Position numbers and translations under genes: made by a program. Below the pieces are notes generated by a model, which worked only from the letters and a program-made list of their open reading frames with translations, ran no database searches and was not told the DNA's origin. A stretch of 64,000 nucleotides of DNA. Origin: Schistocerca nitens. Its lineage: Eukaryota; Arthropoda; Insecta; Orthoptera; Acrididae. Shown one piece after another: positions 45,613-57,047 of the stretch. Every line of letters starts with the position of its first letter. Position 1 is the first letter of the stretch. Location of the stretch: assembly GCF_023898315.1 (NCBI RefSeq), contig NC_064622.1, positions 171,512,178-171,576,177 of the forward strand, written 5' to 3'.

Positions 45613-46572
45613 CACTAAACAGCCGAACAAACTGGTATACCTGCCTAATATCGTGTAGGGCCCCTGAGAGCTCGCAGAGGTGCCGCAACACGACGTTGCA
45701 TGGACTCGACTAATGTCTGAAGCAGTGCTGTAAGAAACTGACTCAATGAATCCTGCAGGGCTGCCCACAAATCCGCAAGAGTACCACGGGGTTGAGATCT
45801 CTTCTGAACGGCACGGTGCAAGGCATCCCAGATATGCTCAATACTGTTCATGTCTGGGGAGTTTGGTGGATATCGGAAGTGTTTAAACTCAGAAAAGTTT
45901 TCCTGGCGTCACTGTGTTTCAATTCTGGAGGTGTTGGGTATCGTATTGTCCTGCTGGGATAACCCAAGTCCGTCGGATTACACAGTGTACATAAATGGAA
46001 GCAGATGATCGGAAAGGATGCTTACGTACATATGACTTGTCACAGTCGTATCTAGACGTATCTTGGGTCCCACATCACTAACTGCACACCACTACAGAGC
46101 CTCCAACAGCTTGAAAAGTCCATGGATTCGTGAGGTTTTGTCCATACCCGTAAACGCCCATGTAATCGATAAAATTTGAAAAGAGACTCGTCCGAACAGG
46201 CAACATGTTTCCAGTCATCAACAGTCCAATGTCGGCGTCGATGGACCCAGGCTAGGCGTAAAACTTTGTGTCGTTCAGGGTACACGAATGGGCCTTAGGC
46301 TCCGAAAACCCATATCGATGATATTTCGTTGAATGGTTCGCACGCTGACACTTGATAGCCCAGCATTGAAATGTGCAGCAGTTTGCGGAAAAGCTACACT
46401 TCTGTCACGCTCAACGATTCTCTTCAGTCGTGGTTGTTATCGTACTTCCAGGATCTCTTTTCGGCTGCAGCAGTGTCAGAAACTTGATGTTTTACCGGAT
46501 TCCTGATATTTACCGTACACTGGTGAAAGGTCGTGTTGGAAAATCCCCACTTCATCGCTACGTTGGAGATGC

Positions 46573-48056
46573 TGAAAGGTCTCTGTTGGATTCCTTTCAT
46601 GTTAATTTCTTAAATCTGTTGTCATTTACGGCATATATTCCTCTTCTAAATTTACTGTGGCGTTTCTGACTATCTGGGAGGAGACTGAGTAGTGCAACGT
46701 GTTACTTTTACACATAAACAAGAACGATCTGTCACACTACTACACTTTAAAACACAGTTTATATGTAATTCATGTCACACAGTCTCATACGGAACCTATA
46801 TCCGCTATCTTTTATATACTGTATATGATAAGATACTGTCATCCCATTCCCTTCTGTGTGAGAGGATGAATGAGCAAATGTATTTCTAGTTGCATGCTTG
46901 AGGGTAGCAGACAAGCCTGTCTGCTAGAGAACAGTAGGACCAACGTCGGAACAGGTAGCTACGTTTTCTAAAAGCAGAGAGGTTTCTATTCTTAGTATGG
47001 TCCTGGCCGTCCCTTGTCATGTTGGTATAGAAAGCTGCCCCTCTGGCCACTTCCGTTTGTATTTGTGAGCCACCCTCAGGAAGGGACCACGGCTGTCTCT
47101 CCGCGGCGAGCGTCTGAAGTGGTAGGATCTCCGGCTAAGCGCGTCTCTGCTAAGTCCGTAGGACAATGAATTTCTTAAGATCAGCCTAACTGAAAATTTA
47201 ATCACCTTTATTTCAGGTTTAGCTCTAAAATATCTAATGTTATCTTAAATTGCAACGCAGTGTAATTCCAGTGTGAAGTTCAGAATATATTCCGGTAGTT
47301 GCTTTGTCACTACTTTGTGAGTAAAGTGGAACCACGTGTTGATCAGTAACTCTAACTAAGTTCATCAATCTTAAATGCGAATGTGCGTGAAATTATAACG
47401 TCTCGTCTTGACAATATTTTTCAATATAGCAACTTTTCTTTATGTTCAAACCACGTGGGGTATACTTTGTGAGACCAGTACCACGTGCTTATACAATTGT
47501 TTGAATCATCAGGTAAATAGTAAGACGATAGTAACCAGTTCGAGGTTTTTCTTTTGTAAATTGCTTTTCGATCTAATTTATTTTAATTATCAAAATTATT
47601 GTGGAGTTACACTCTTTGTGTAAACCAAGTTGACCAACGACGTGAAGCATGTGGTGTAATCATGAAAGTAGCCCTCAGCTATTCTTTTTGGGGAGATTTC
47701 ACAGAGAGTTAGTATGAATTTAGTATACCAGTGTGTGGTAATTACATGACGGACAGGATTGTGCTACGAACGTAACTTCTTTGGGTGAAAATTGAATCGG
47801 TTGGTTGTGGTTAATTTCCTCTTGCATATGTTTCGACGTTCTTCGTGTGTTATTTTATGAATGCAGTGTTGTATGCAGTCTCCCAATCTTGGCTCCATAT
47901 TTGATGTGTTCCGTAAGATTACAATCTCACATTTTCGCAATCCTAAATAAGGCACCAGTTTAGTTATGAATCAAGTTTAATATGCTGAAACTTCAATGAT
48001 CAATGTCAAAATAAATTTCCAAATATAAACTCATTTTTTTCTTTTTATTTAAATTC

Positions 48057-48127
<71 letters not shown>

Positions 48128-48398
48128 CGGTTGTCGTATGACTATTAAAAGATTATAATTAATGTTAGTCTGGTTGTATATATATATATATATATATATA
48201 TCACCGGTTGTCGTATGACTATTAAAAGATTATAATTAATGTTAGTCTGGTTGGGAATTTGGTAAGCTAGACTGGATACCTGGTGAAACAGTTGCTCAGT
48301 AATGCAAAGTTAACTTCCCCAGACAGCTCACAGCTTTTAACCCGCTTTTATTGTCTTTTAGCACCGCTTTCATAGCAAAATAAAGCAACAACATTACA
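46573..48398. mobile_element. solo LTR, copy 2 (1.8 kb)
   Basis: TG...CA ends (TGAAAGG..ACATTACA) and a perfect 4-bp target duplication atgc at 46569-46572 and 48399-48402. It is collinear with 7924-9630 with scattered substitutions. The extra length comes from a (TA)n tract and a local duplication. It contains no protein domain. A 4-bp duplication fits Ty3/Gypsy integration. Confidence 0.85.
48062..48253. repeat. (TA)n microsatellite with duplicated 52-bp unit
   Basis: (TA)n at 48062-48124, then a 52-bp unit 48125-48176 (caccggttgtcgtatg..), then (TA)n at 48177-48201, then the same 52-bp unit again at 48202-48253. LTR copy 1 has one unit and only a few TA, so the expansion happened in this copy. 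Confidence 0.9.
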
Positions 48399-48623
48399 AT
48401 GCTATGTCCCATCGCTCGTGCGGCGACTATAACAACACGTTCAAACTGACTTAAATCTCGATACCTTGCCATTGTAACAGGAGTAACCGACCTAACAACT
48501 GCGCCAGGGTCTTGTTGTCCTATATAAGCGTTGCCGAAAGCAGCACCGTACTCTGGCTGTTTACTTATCTCTGTATATGAATACGTATGTATGCCTGTAA
48601 CAGTTTCTTTGGCGCTTTATTTT

Positions 48624-50352
48624 ATTAGGCAACGTCACTGACTGTGAGATCATAGACACTCACAAACGCGATAGCGCAGTTTCGCCATTCTGTCACGTCT
48701 GCTTGTGGATCGGCCTCAGCGCTCTGATTCCATACAACCGAATGCCATATACACACTATTCCACTACAGTGCCGAAATTCAGGGACGAAGGGTCATATGA
48801 TCCTTTGCCACCATTTCCGCACCATGTATAGCCCTCCAAAGCGATCAGTGTGCTCTTTTAGAGCTACGTCCATTGACTTTAACTTTACCCTTAGTGTGCC
48901 TTGAACATTTCTCAGTACGTGGGACATTTCTTAACGGTTCATGAGTTCCCAGGACTACCTTGCTGGCTTTTTTAGAGCCTTTGACAAGGATAGCACTCAG
49001 AGACACTTTTATTCATATGAACTTGAAAGGCTACAGTACCGTCCCACATTGAAAATAGGTACAACATTCTTCCTTATTCTTGTCAGAACAACATATTTTT
49101 TGTAATAATATCGCAATTTCACTTAATACACCGAAGCCGGAAACCAGTGTAGGAAAGAAGGACGATTTATTTATTTAATTGGTCACATGTGCACTCCCAC
49201 AAAATAAATCCCTACATCCAATTTGGTGAGATCTGTGAAATGAATGAATGTATGGGCGTCTGCTAACCGCAGATAGTGAATGTGAATATATGATCACCTT
49301 TGACACAGTCCTTTGGTGGAACCAAAGAGACGAAATTTACCTGAGCTTTGAGCGCCTGAAATGTGGCTGACCAGTACGGTAGCATGGTGCTCCCCCACCT
49401 CAGCGGAGGTGCGAGAGGACCTGAAGAACAGCCATGTTTCAGCACTCTGCCGCTGGATCTAGTGTTGGTAAGACCTGTCTTAGGTGTTCTCTGTAAAAAC
49501 AAAACAGTGGAGGGAATGGTACGGATGTGGAGTACTTAAGAGTAGTTTGGAATAATAATTTCTCTATTTCAGGAACTTTTGGGAGCAGAATTAAATGACA
49601 GACTGGTAATATTAAGGGGATCGTAGTAATCTTCGGAAGTGACCAACGGTCGCAATGAAACCACGTGTAGGAATAAGTTGAAATACTTGCGAGTGCTAGT
49701 ACTAAGTTGAAATACTTCCGAGTGCTAAAGTTAAGCTGAATTACTGGCGTGTGTACTATAAGTTGGAAATATTTAAGAAATGGCGTGTCCAGGACTGAAA
49801 TTAGAGACGAGCACTTCCACGTGGTGAGTACTGTGTGAGTCTCAATCTGTATATGAGACAAAGGATAAAGATTAGTACTCATCCAAGGTATCAGTTGAGG
49901 ACTCGCGTGTGTGACGAATATGATCTTAATATTACTTTGCGTGTTATGTTTCCGTGTGACGCTTGATTCAAACTCTAATACTCTGAGAGAGAAGCAAGGT
50001 GATTCAGCCGTCTATCCAGCAACGCCACTTGGCTTGCATTGCACAGGAAGACGGGCATATATCCTCCAGAGTTCATAGTAGGAAAGAAAATTACGAAGTT
50101 GGGCAGTGTCGTGTGAAACTGGGATGAATACCAATTGAAGTGAGAAAACTGAAAGTGAAGTGATTCTAAGGTTGTGACTATTCTTTGTGATGTATTCTAT
50201 GTCGCCAGTGTGATGTATTTCATGTAATTTAAGTATGTGAGGTTTGCATGGGAGAGTAGCAAGATAGGTTCAGAGGCAGTGGGTTATGCATGTTCCTTTA
50301 TATACCGCTCGGTCTGGAGTAAATTTTCGTGATGATGGGTGTGAGAGTCTAA
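48624..50352. other. no gene recognised
   Basis: A 147-codon minus-strand frame (49882-49439) lacks family features. A short direct duplication, 'ataagttgaaatacttgcgagtgct', recurs as 'ctaagttgaaatacttccgagtgct' at about 49674 and 49702. Otherwise nothing recognised. Confidence 0.45.
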
Positions 50353-50687
50353 TGGCCGAGTGCACCAACCCCGGTCAAAAAGCATGATAACCAAGGTCCC
50401 GCGATCATGGTTAAAAGTAAATCGCGTTTAAAATGTTTCTGCAGTGCACCAACGTTAATCGCTGGTCAGCAAACCGTCGTCAGCCAACTGTGCATTTGAC
50501 CGCGGTAAACTCTCTACATCGCAATGGAACGTGCCCTGGCGACGCAAAGATGTTAGTAAACAAGAAATTGCACAGATAATCGCTGGTGCCACGTTCTATC
50601 TTTGCTGTTTTTTCCGTCGACAAGCAGAAGTGTGTTTACGTACCTCGGTACCTATTTCTGATCTGTTGGTTTCTTTTTTGGAGAATA

Positions 50688-51975
50688 ATGGAGAATAAAA
50701 GAAGAACACCGAATTTCTCGAAGTACGATATAGATGTACTTCTTGAACTGGTGGGTGCAAATGCATCCGTTCTTGAAAATAAGAAAACCGACGGCTGCAG
50801 CTTAAAAGAAAAACAGACAATGTGGTCCCATGTGGAGGCGCAATTTAATTCTACTCCTGGTAAGTTTACTGATAAATAAATAAGTTTTCTAAGTTCATCG
50901 TAAGCGTAGGATATGGGACACACTGGCTTTTAGTTTGAAATTTAAAACTGTTATTGTCGTACCACTGAAATACGTGATAGGACTATGCACATTTACGGTT
51001 GGAATTGTTTTGTTAGTTTTAAATTTAAAATCCATTGCCGTGCTACTGTTAACTAAATGTTATGTGACTAACGGAAGCTTTTATGTTGAAAATTGTGAAC
51101 ATACGTTTCTCACTTAGCCCTGTGCCGTATTCTTCATATATGCCTATACCACTTTCTTTTTAATGAACTGATATGTAAACAAAAGCCATATACAGATCTT
51201 AGATTTTTATTGCAGTTATAAGTTAAGAGCCTCAGAATGCAAAATGGACTTATGAATGCAAATAATATAAGAATTAATTTATGGTACTACAAACTACATT
51301 TATTTAATTTCAGGTGTGACAAAAAGATCCTGTGACAGGCTGAAAACCTGTTATGAAAATATGAAAAGAAGACTTCGAAAAGACCTTGCAGAAGAAAAGG
51401 CGGAAGTGCATAAAACAGGTGGGGGGAAGCCTACCCAAAAAACCCCGATCCATATCGGGCTAAACTATTAGAAATTGTTGGTTCCTCAATGAAACCGTTA
51501 ACAAATGCATATGATTCCGATGCACAGTTCAGCATGATTGTGGATGTTGTCAACATGGAGACCAGTGAAGTGCAGTGAGAATACGCCACCTGCTTTAGTT
51601 GTCAAGTTAGCAGAGTGCACACAACCTAGCACTTCCCACACACCTGTCGTATTATTAAGTAAAGAGACAACAAATAATTTTCTGGCGGATGTCACCCAGT
51701 TGCAATCTGTTTCACAGTCTCCTGATCAACCGAATAAAAACATTTGCACGCCAAAAAATACATGGAATCGTCGCAGGACGCCTGCAAAACCAAGGCCATC
51801 AGGTTCGGGAAGAGTGATTGACAATGTGTGCAAGAAGAGAGTGGAACTACTGGAGGCCCAATTACTCATGATGAAGGCAGAGCACCAAAAGGACCTGAGG
51901 ATAAAAAATTTAAAGATTCTGGCCCTGAAAGAAAAACTCAAGTACTGGAAGAAGAAAAATGCCAGTGACACATGA
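50688..51975 (+). pseudogene. Harbinger Myb/SANT-like accessory protein, two exons, frameshifted
   Basis: Exon 1 starts MENKRRTPNFSKYDIDVLLE at 50688 and ends at a GTAAG donor (exon end 50859). The acceptor tttaatttcag puts exon 2 at 51314. Spliced, it continues ..TPG-VTKRSCDRLKTCYENMKRR, a Myb/SANT-like DNA-binding domain as in MSANTD proteins. Two frame breaks follow: near 51440, before DPYRAKLLEIVGSSMKPLT, and near 51575, before ENTPPALVVKLAE. The C-terminus VCKKRVELLEAQLLMMKAEH.. looks like a coiled coil and stops at 51975. Such proteins carry the transposase into the nucleus and to the ends. Either this copy is newly broken or there are unrecognised introns or sequencing errors. Confidence 0.75.
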
Positions 51976-54222
51976 CTTTTTTTTCCTGTCACAGTGATTT
52001 ATTTAAATTTTTTGTGCTATGTTGTATTTTGTCTAATGTATTAAAGTTGTCTCACAGTTCAAATTGTTTCTCTGTGTTTGTCCTGTTAGTGATACTGCTT
52101 CTATCCTAGTTGGTGTCTGTCTAATATCTGCTTACAGCTTATTTGGTCTGGACTAAGTTTCATCCAATCACTTAAAATTACAATTACTTCATATATAAAA
52201 ACAGATTAGCAACACTGCAGTTTACACAAATAAGCTACATGTCAGTTGCAGGCCTGCAGCCATAGCGTCGGGTGCCAATTTCTACTTAAATGACTTAACA
52301 ATGAGGTAGACTGTTAATGAAACAAAATAATAGTAATAAAGCATCCTTGTTACTCTAACTTTGGAATGAACATATGTGCTGTAACAGTTATATACATGAG
52401 GCCCAATGTTATCATGTTTTTCATTGTTTGTACCAGAATATCCCAACATATTAAATTATGAGGGAAAGTGCTCCAAATCATAATTTTGTGTGTGCCATTT
52501 TCCGTGCAATAATCTGCACCAGGTAATGTTTATAATGGGAACCTATATCTTTTATGACAATACAGTTTGAAGTGAGGCATGTTGAGAAATACATTGCTGT
52601 GGTGGGTTCTCTTTTCTGCAAAAGTAAGCATAGCATATGTGGCTTTCCTAGCCACACCACTTGGTAATGTGTGTGGTGGAAACCTGTAACATTTATCATA
52701 ACAGTATTTGTAGAGAGGCATTATTGAATAATGCATTGCTAACATGGACAGTAGTGAGATTAGCATTGTGTGGCTTCTCTAGCAATACTCTGCACCTGTT
52801 AATGTTTACAATGTCAGCCCATAACTTTTACCACAGCAAAATTTGTAGCAAGATATTTTCAGAAATGCATTCCTATGATGGGTCACTGGTTTCTGCTATA
52901 GTAGTCATAGCATGTGTGGCTTTCTTAGCAATATTCTGCACCTGTTAATGTTTGTGATGGCAACCCAGAACTTCTGCCACAACTGTATTTGTAGTGAGGC
53001 ATTTTTCTGTGGCACTATGCAATGACAAGGAATTCCCTTCTTTACAGGTGAGCATTAAATATGTGAAAAAACTGCATCAATATCAGTGACAGGGTGAGGG
53101 AGGGAGTTTCCCTCAGCAATAACTTAAAGTATGACACTTCGTACTGTCAACCCACAGCATTACAGTTCTGCTTTCATATCTTCCGAAGTAGCACACTCCT
53201 TAACTAATTATTGCTCTTGCACTGATCCCCAAAGTATTAGACATTGCTAACAACATTCCATTGCCTTTTGTAGCAATGAGAACTTGTTTTTGGTGGCAAT
53301 TTCTAAACACAAATTTGTCTTCAATTTCACGTTTTTTTTTTAATGCCATACAGTTGTGCATAATATTGTGTAAAGTGCTGCTACACGCATGACTGACTAG
53401 AATTAACAACGTAATTCAATTCTTTGCACAACCTTATGGCCACACACACTTATGTTTAAGAAAATCATATTGTAAATAAAGAGTAGTGATTAATATGGAA
53501 ACAATTTATCAAATAAACAATCCCAATCTGACATTTTATGTTATTACACAAATGATTATTTTGTGCCCATGTGTGTACTGCATATTCACAATTTTAAGCT
53601 TATCTAGGTGATAAGACTGCATTACTAATGAGGAGAAGTGCAGTAAAATAATCTCTAAACTGTAAGGTTCTAATAATAAAGAATGTGCTCTTTTAATATT
53701 GCAAAACTGGTGGACATTCACATATTTGTTGTTACAGTAGAAAATTTAAGAGATGTTTAGGATCTATAGTGAACATAATACAGAAATATAATGTATATTT
53801 TATTCCACTCGCTTTTACTCTCACACTCTCTAAATGTAATGGAGTCATTTGTTCTCAAATTTAAGTACATACCCAGAAACTGAACATGTATACAAATAAC
53901 AGAGTACTGCATTGCTTTCACAACCAATGTGATGCAAGAAATATATCTTTAATAATGAATTAGCAACAGTTCCACACTAAAAAAATATCTCAGAAAAGCA
54001 GCAGCTGGGTAATTGTCTGTAGGCAGCACATCCTGTCCCTGGCACAACAAAACCTCAAATTTCGTATCACACACCCAGTTCAGTGAGTACTTTTATGTTC
54101 GCTAGACAGCAGAAACAAAATAGATTACATGCTGAAATAATCTGAAAAATTGAAAATACGGCGAAATCCCATAACTATAATCATAATTTTTCATTACGAA
54201 CAATGTCTGAATTTATGTTGGA
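51976..54222. other. Harbinger middle region
   Basis: AT-rich, non-coding, between the 3' ends of the two genes. It contains a diverged tandem repeat at 52480-53010 (separate entry). The remainder shows nothing recognisable. Confidence 0.6.
52480..53010. repeat. diverged tandem repeat, about 140-bp period
   Basis: The phrase '..tctgcacc.gttaatgttt..atg..aaccc..' recurs with the anchor aatg at 52525, 52666, 52801 and 52947, i.e. spacings of 141, 135 and 146 bp. Each is followed by '..tttgtag.gaggcat' and preceded by 'gcat.tgtggcttt'. Roughly 3.5 units, diverged. Confidence 0.75.
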
Positions 54223-55341
54223 TTATCGGAAATGTTCATTAATTATGGCACGGCGAACTGCTCTTCCAGGTAATGTATCATCACGATACATCTGCTGTCC
54301 AGGTAGCACTTCTTCGTTGTCTTCAATGTTGGGGCCCCTCTCATCACGTAACTGATTTAAAAGTCGAGAAATTTCAGGATCTTCTGGTGGTTCATCTCTG
54401 CTTGTACTCCTCGCAATATTATGCAAGACAGCTGTACCCACAATGATTGACATTGCTTCCTGTGTATTACATCTTATTCCCACAGATAATATGGGAAATC
54501 TTCTCTTCCACATGCCGTATTTTCTCTCAACAGTGTTTCTAGTTTTAATATTAGACCTGTTATACCGATGCTCTGCTTCATTTTGCGGATTTAGAAGTGG
54601 AATTAACAAGTAGGATTTACATGCATAACCACTATCTCCCAATAAGTGACCTTGTGGTATTTCTCCGTTTTCAAATTGAGCTCTGCGAGCGCAGTTGAGA
54701 AATATGGTACTGTCGTGCACAGAGCCCGGCCATCGAGCGACAATATCTCTTATTAACAAATTGTGATCACTAATGGTTTGACAGTTAAAGGAAAAATATG
54801 ATTTCCTATTGCGGAAAAGTTCAGCATTATGTCCTCCAGGAGACTGAATTCTTATATGGGTACAATCCAAGGTACCAAGAACATCAGGAAATCGGTCCAA
54901 TTGACTAAAACCATACATCACAGAGCACACTTCTTCTCTTGTTGGCAATTTTATAAAGCGAGGAGACAGTGATGCTATGATGTCTGATACATCACTGATG
55001 ATTCGTTGTACTGTTGTACGATGTATATTACTGTTGTCCCCAATAAGAATGTTGAATGCACCTGTTGCATATACCCTTAAAGTAATCAAAAGCCTGTTTA
55101 TCGGAGAAACAGGGTTATTCCGATCAGTAGGAAATTCTAACCTATCATTAATTTGATTTAATAACCACCACACTGTTTCTTTTGACAGACGAAATCTCTC
55201 TTCAAACTTCCTGTCACCATAATCTTCAAAAGGGTTTCCCCTTTCCACAATCACTCCAACACGATTTCGGTCACGATTTAAATGGTCAAGGTATAACAAA
55301 TCTTCCTCAATGCCATCCATAACATCAAAACGCGCCGCCAT
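54223..55341 (-). CDS. HARBI1-type PIF/Harbinger transposase, intact (372 aa)
   Basis: Starts MAARFDVMDGIEEDLLYLDH; the ATG context (aagATGg) is good. It runs uninterrupted to ..IINEHFR. Residues about 40-130 are the helical N-terminal part with RFRLSKETVWWLLNQI and ITLRVYATGAFNILIGDNSN. The DDE nuclease has D159 (GTLDCTHIRI), D236 (LLGDSGYAC) and E272 (TVERKYGMWKRRFP), with RWPGSVHDSTIF and a C-terminal AVLHNIA helix between and after them. All hallmark residues of HARBI1/PIF proteins are present at normal spacing and length. It acts in the nucleus with the Myb/SANT-like partner to excise and insert the element at 3-bp TWA sites. No defect is visible. Confidence 0.95.
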   Translation of the reverse strand: MAARFDVMDGIEEDLLYLDHLNRDRNRVGVIVERGNPFEDYGDRKFEERFRLSKETVWWLLNQINDRLEFPTDRNNPVSPINRLLITLRVYATGAFNILIGDNSNIHRTTVQRIISDVSDIIASLSPRFIKLPTREEVCSVMYGFSQLDRFPDVLGTLDCTHIRIQSPGGHNAELFRNRKSYFSFNCQTISDHNLLIRDIVARWPGSVHDSTIFLNCARRAQFENGEIPQGHLLGDSGYACKSYLLIPLLNPQNEAEHRYNRSNIKTRNTVERKYGMWKRRFPILSVGIRCNTQEAMSIIVGTAVLHNIARSTSRDEPPEDPEISRLLNQLRDERGPNIEDNEEVLPGQQMYRDDTLPGRAVRRAIINEHFR

Positions 55342-55693
55342 CTTAATAGCGTATGCTTCTAAAACCGTGGTTATGTCGAGAAAACCGGGAAAGAGCCCCG
55401 GTTAAATATAACCGCGGTCGATTCCCTCGTTTAACTTAGATCGATGTTGGTGCACCAGAATACTGCGCTGAACAGGATTATACAGTATATCGACTTAACC
55501 GCGGCTAACTGTTAATCGAGATTGGTGCACTCGGCCATCAGTGGGAGATATAGCAAAAGATCCACCATCCTATCCAGAAAGTGCACTGTAGCGTTAAATA
55601 ATTACGAGACCATAAGGTAGAGAATCACCAATGTAAAGCCATACCTACTGGACGGAGTTTCTCATGTGTAATTGTATAAAATGTAATGGTGTG

Positions 55694-55894
55694 AGCCGGC
55701 CGGAGTGGCCGAGCAGTTCTAGGCGCTACAGTCTGGAACCACGCGACCTCTACGGTCGCAGGTTCGAATCCTGCCTCGGGCATGGATGTGTGTGATGTCC
55801 TTAGGTTAGTTAGGTTTAAGTAGTTGTAAGTTCTAGGCGACTGATGAACTGAGCAGTTAAGTCCCATAGTGCTCAGAGCCATTTGAACCATTCT
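55694..55894 (+). repeat. SINE-A copy, full length
   Basis: Head gccggccggagtggccgagc, box B ggttcgaatcctgcc, complete body and 'ccatttgaaccatt' end. Perfect 12-bp target duplication tgtaatggtgtg at 55682-55693 and 55895-55906. It lies about 150 bp outside the Harbinger element. Confidence 0.95.
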
Positions 55895-55906
55895 TGTAAT
55901 GGTGTG

Positions 55907-57045
55907 TTTAGGTTATCTTTGAATCGTAATAGAATTTATCGGAATAAAAAACATAGTGAAAAGAAAAAGATTGGTGGCCTTGTTCTTCCAATAGTGTGTA
56001 GTCATGGTATTCAGAATTTATAATGTGCGCGCCATTCATATTCTGTGCGATGGGCACGTGTTGATCAAAGCCGTTGGGTAAGAAAGAAAATGTGGTATTG
56101 CCAGTGCGTAGTGAACAATCGGAGTTGTGTAAATTCCTAATAGTCAGATGTACGTTATTCGTTTCCGTTGCGCAATATTCGAACAGGAGAATAAGTTGTA
56201 GCTTAATTGTGGGTACTAGAGCTCATAATCAGTCACTTATGTTACTCAAATGGCAGACCACTCATCTTGCAGGCCTGACTGCTTGATGCCACAGTATGAG
56301 CAAGGCATGTGGGTGCCTCTCAAACTGTCAAGAAACATTATTACGTGGATGTGGCGCTTCATCAGGACTATTACTGCTAGTACAGCGAACATAGCGCTAT
56401 CCGGTTTACTTCCCAGTGCCATTTCACTGTGTAGGTACAGATGGCGCCGAGCGCGATAGTTGCTGTGACAGCGTGCTTTCGGAGCCCCGGACGCTGGTGC
56501 GGTTCGGGCTGGCGGAAAACAATCACGCCTAGCGCAGGAGACAATAGCGCCATTAAGGAGGTGGCCGCTTCGGAAGAGAAAGGGCACGGTGCGCCGAGCC
56601 GCGGGCCGCACCCCACCCTCCTCGGGATCTGCCAGAAGCGGCAAAAAGCGCCCACCGCTCCTGGACCCGATGGCTATCGGCTCGGTGCGGGAGGTGGAGG
56701 AGCGCTCCGCGAATCGCTCTTCACCTTTCTGGGAAAGTGACTTTTACAACGGGAAAAATCCGTGAAACGTTTGTTTCTTTAAGTTTTGTCTACACCTGTG
56801 GCCCCAAAGCTGATGGACGGTATCTCTTGGAGTGCACCTTAGCGATGAAGTGACAAAAGTACGAAATTTCTACGAAATAACATCAAATATTGGTAAGCGG
56901 CATGTGTGTAAGTATGTGTTTCAGGTAAGGCAATTCCACCAGACTGCGTTCTGAGGCAGTTTCCTCGGATTCCGCAACGAATATGAGAGTATATTACTGC
57001 CTGTGGAAGTCACACCTCATACTGACGCTAATAAAAGTGAAATCA
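55907..57045. other. unclassified, with GC-rich island
   Basis: 56450-56740 is strongly GC- and CpG-rich (gcgccgagccgcgggccgca..), with 'gagacaatagcgccattaaggagg'. Similar islands lie at 22.5 and 63.1-63.65 kb. Overlapping frames of 90-130 codons on both strands are products of the GC content. There is no gene I can support. Confidence 0.45.
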
Positions 57046-57047
57046 TA

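Larger units (their letters stand above)
45613..48623 (-). mobile_element. Tc1-family transposon (family 'cactgaagagc'), split by a solo LTR
   Basis: Two parts, 45613-46572 and 48399-48623, form one copy of the same family as 20605-21791. The left end is cactaaacagccgaacaaac beside TA; the right end gtttctttggcgct is decayed. The minus-strand transposase includes NSIEHIWDALHRAVQKRSQ with the catalytic Glu, SQQDNTIP with the second Asp intact, and HWTVDDWKHVACSDESLFKF. Several frameshifts and stops are present. The LTR separates N-terminal from catalytic coding sequence. Confidence 0.85.
50353..55537. mobile_element. PIF/Harbinger DNA transposon, two-gene, about 5.2 kb
   Basis: Inverted ends tggccgagtgcaccaa at 50353-50368 and its complement at 55522-55537. 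The 3 bp outside are taa and tca, a near match to the TWA duplication expected for Harbinger. Inside are a Myb/SANT-like gene (plus strand, left) and a HARBI1-type transposase (minus strand, right), converging on a 2.2-kb AT-rich middle. Related sub-terminal sequence (tgcaccaacgttaatcg / atcgatgttggtgcacc) repeats just inside both ends, a likely transposase-binding arrangement. Confidence 0.9.

Noticed and set aside
48062..48253. CRISPR-like or other regularly spaced array
   Set aside because: Only two identical units separated by TA microsatellite inside an LTR in a eukaryotic genome; slippage explains it.
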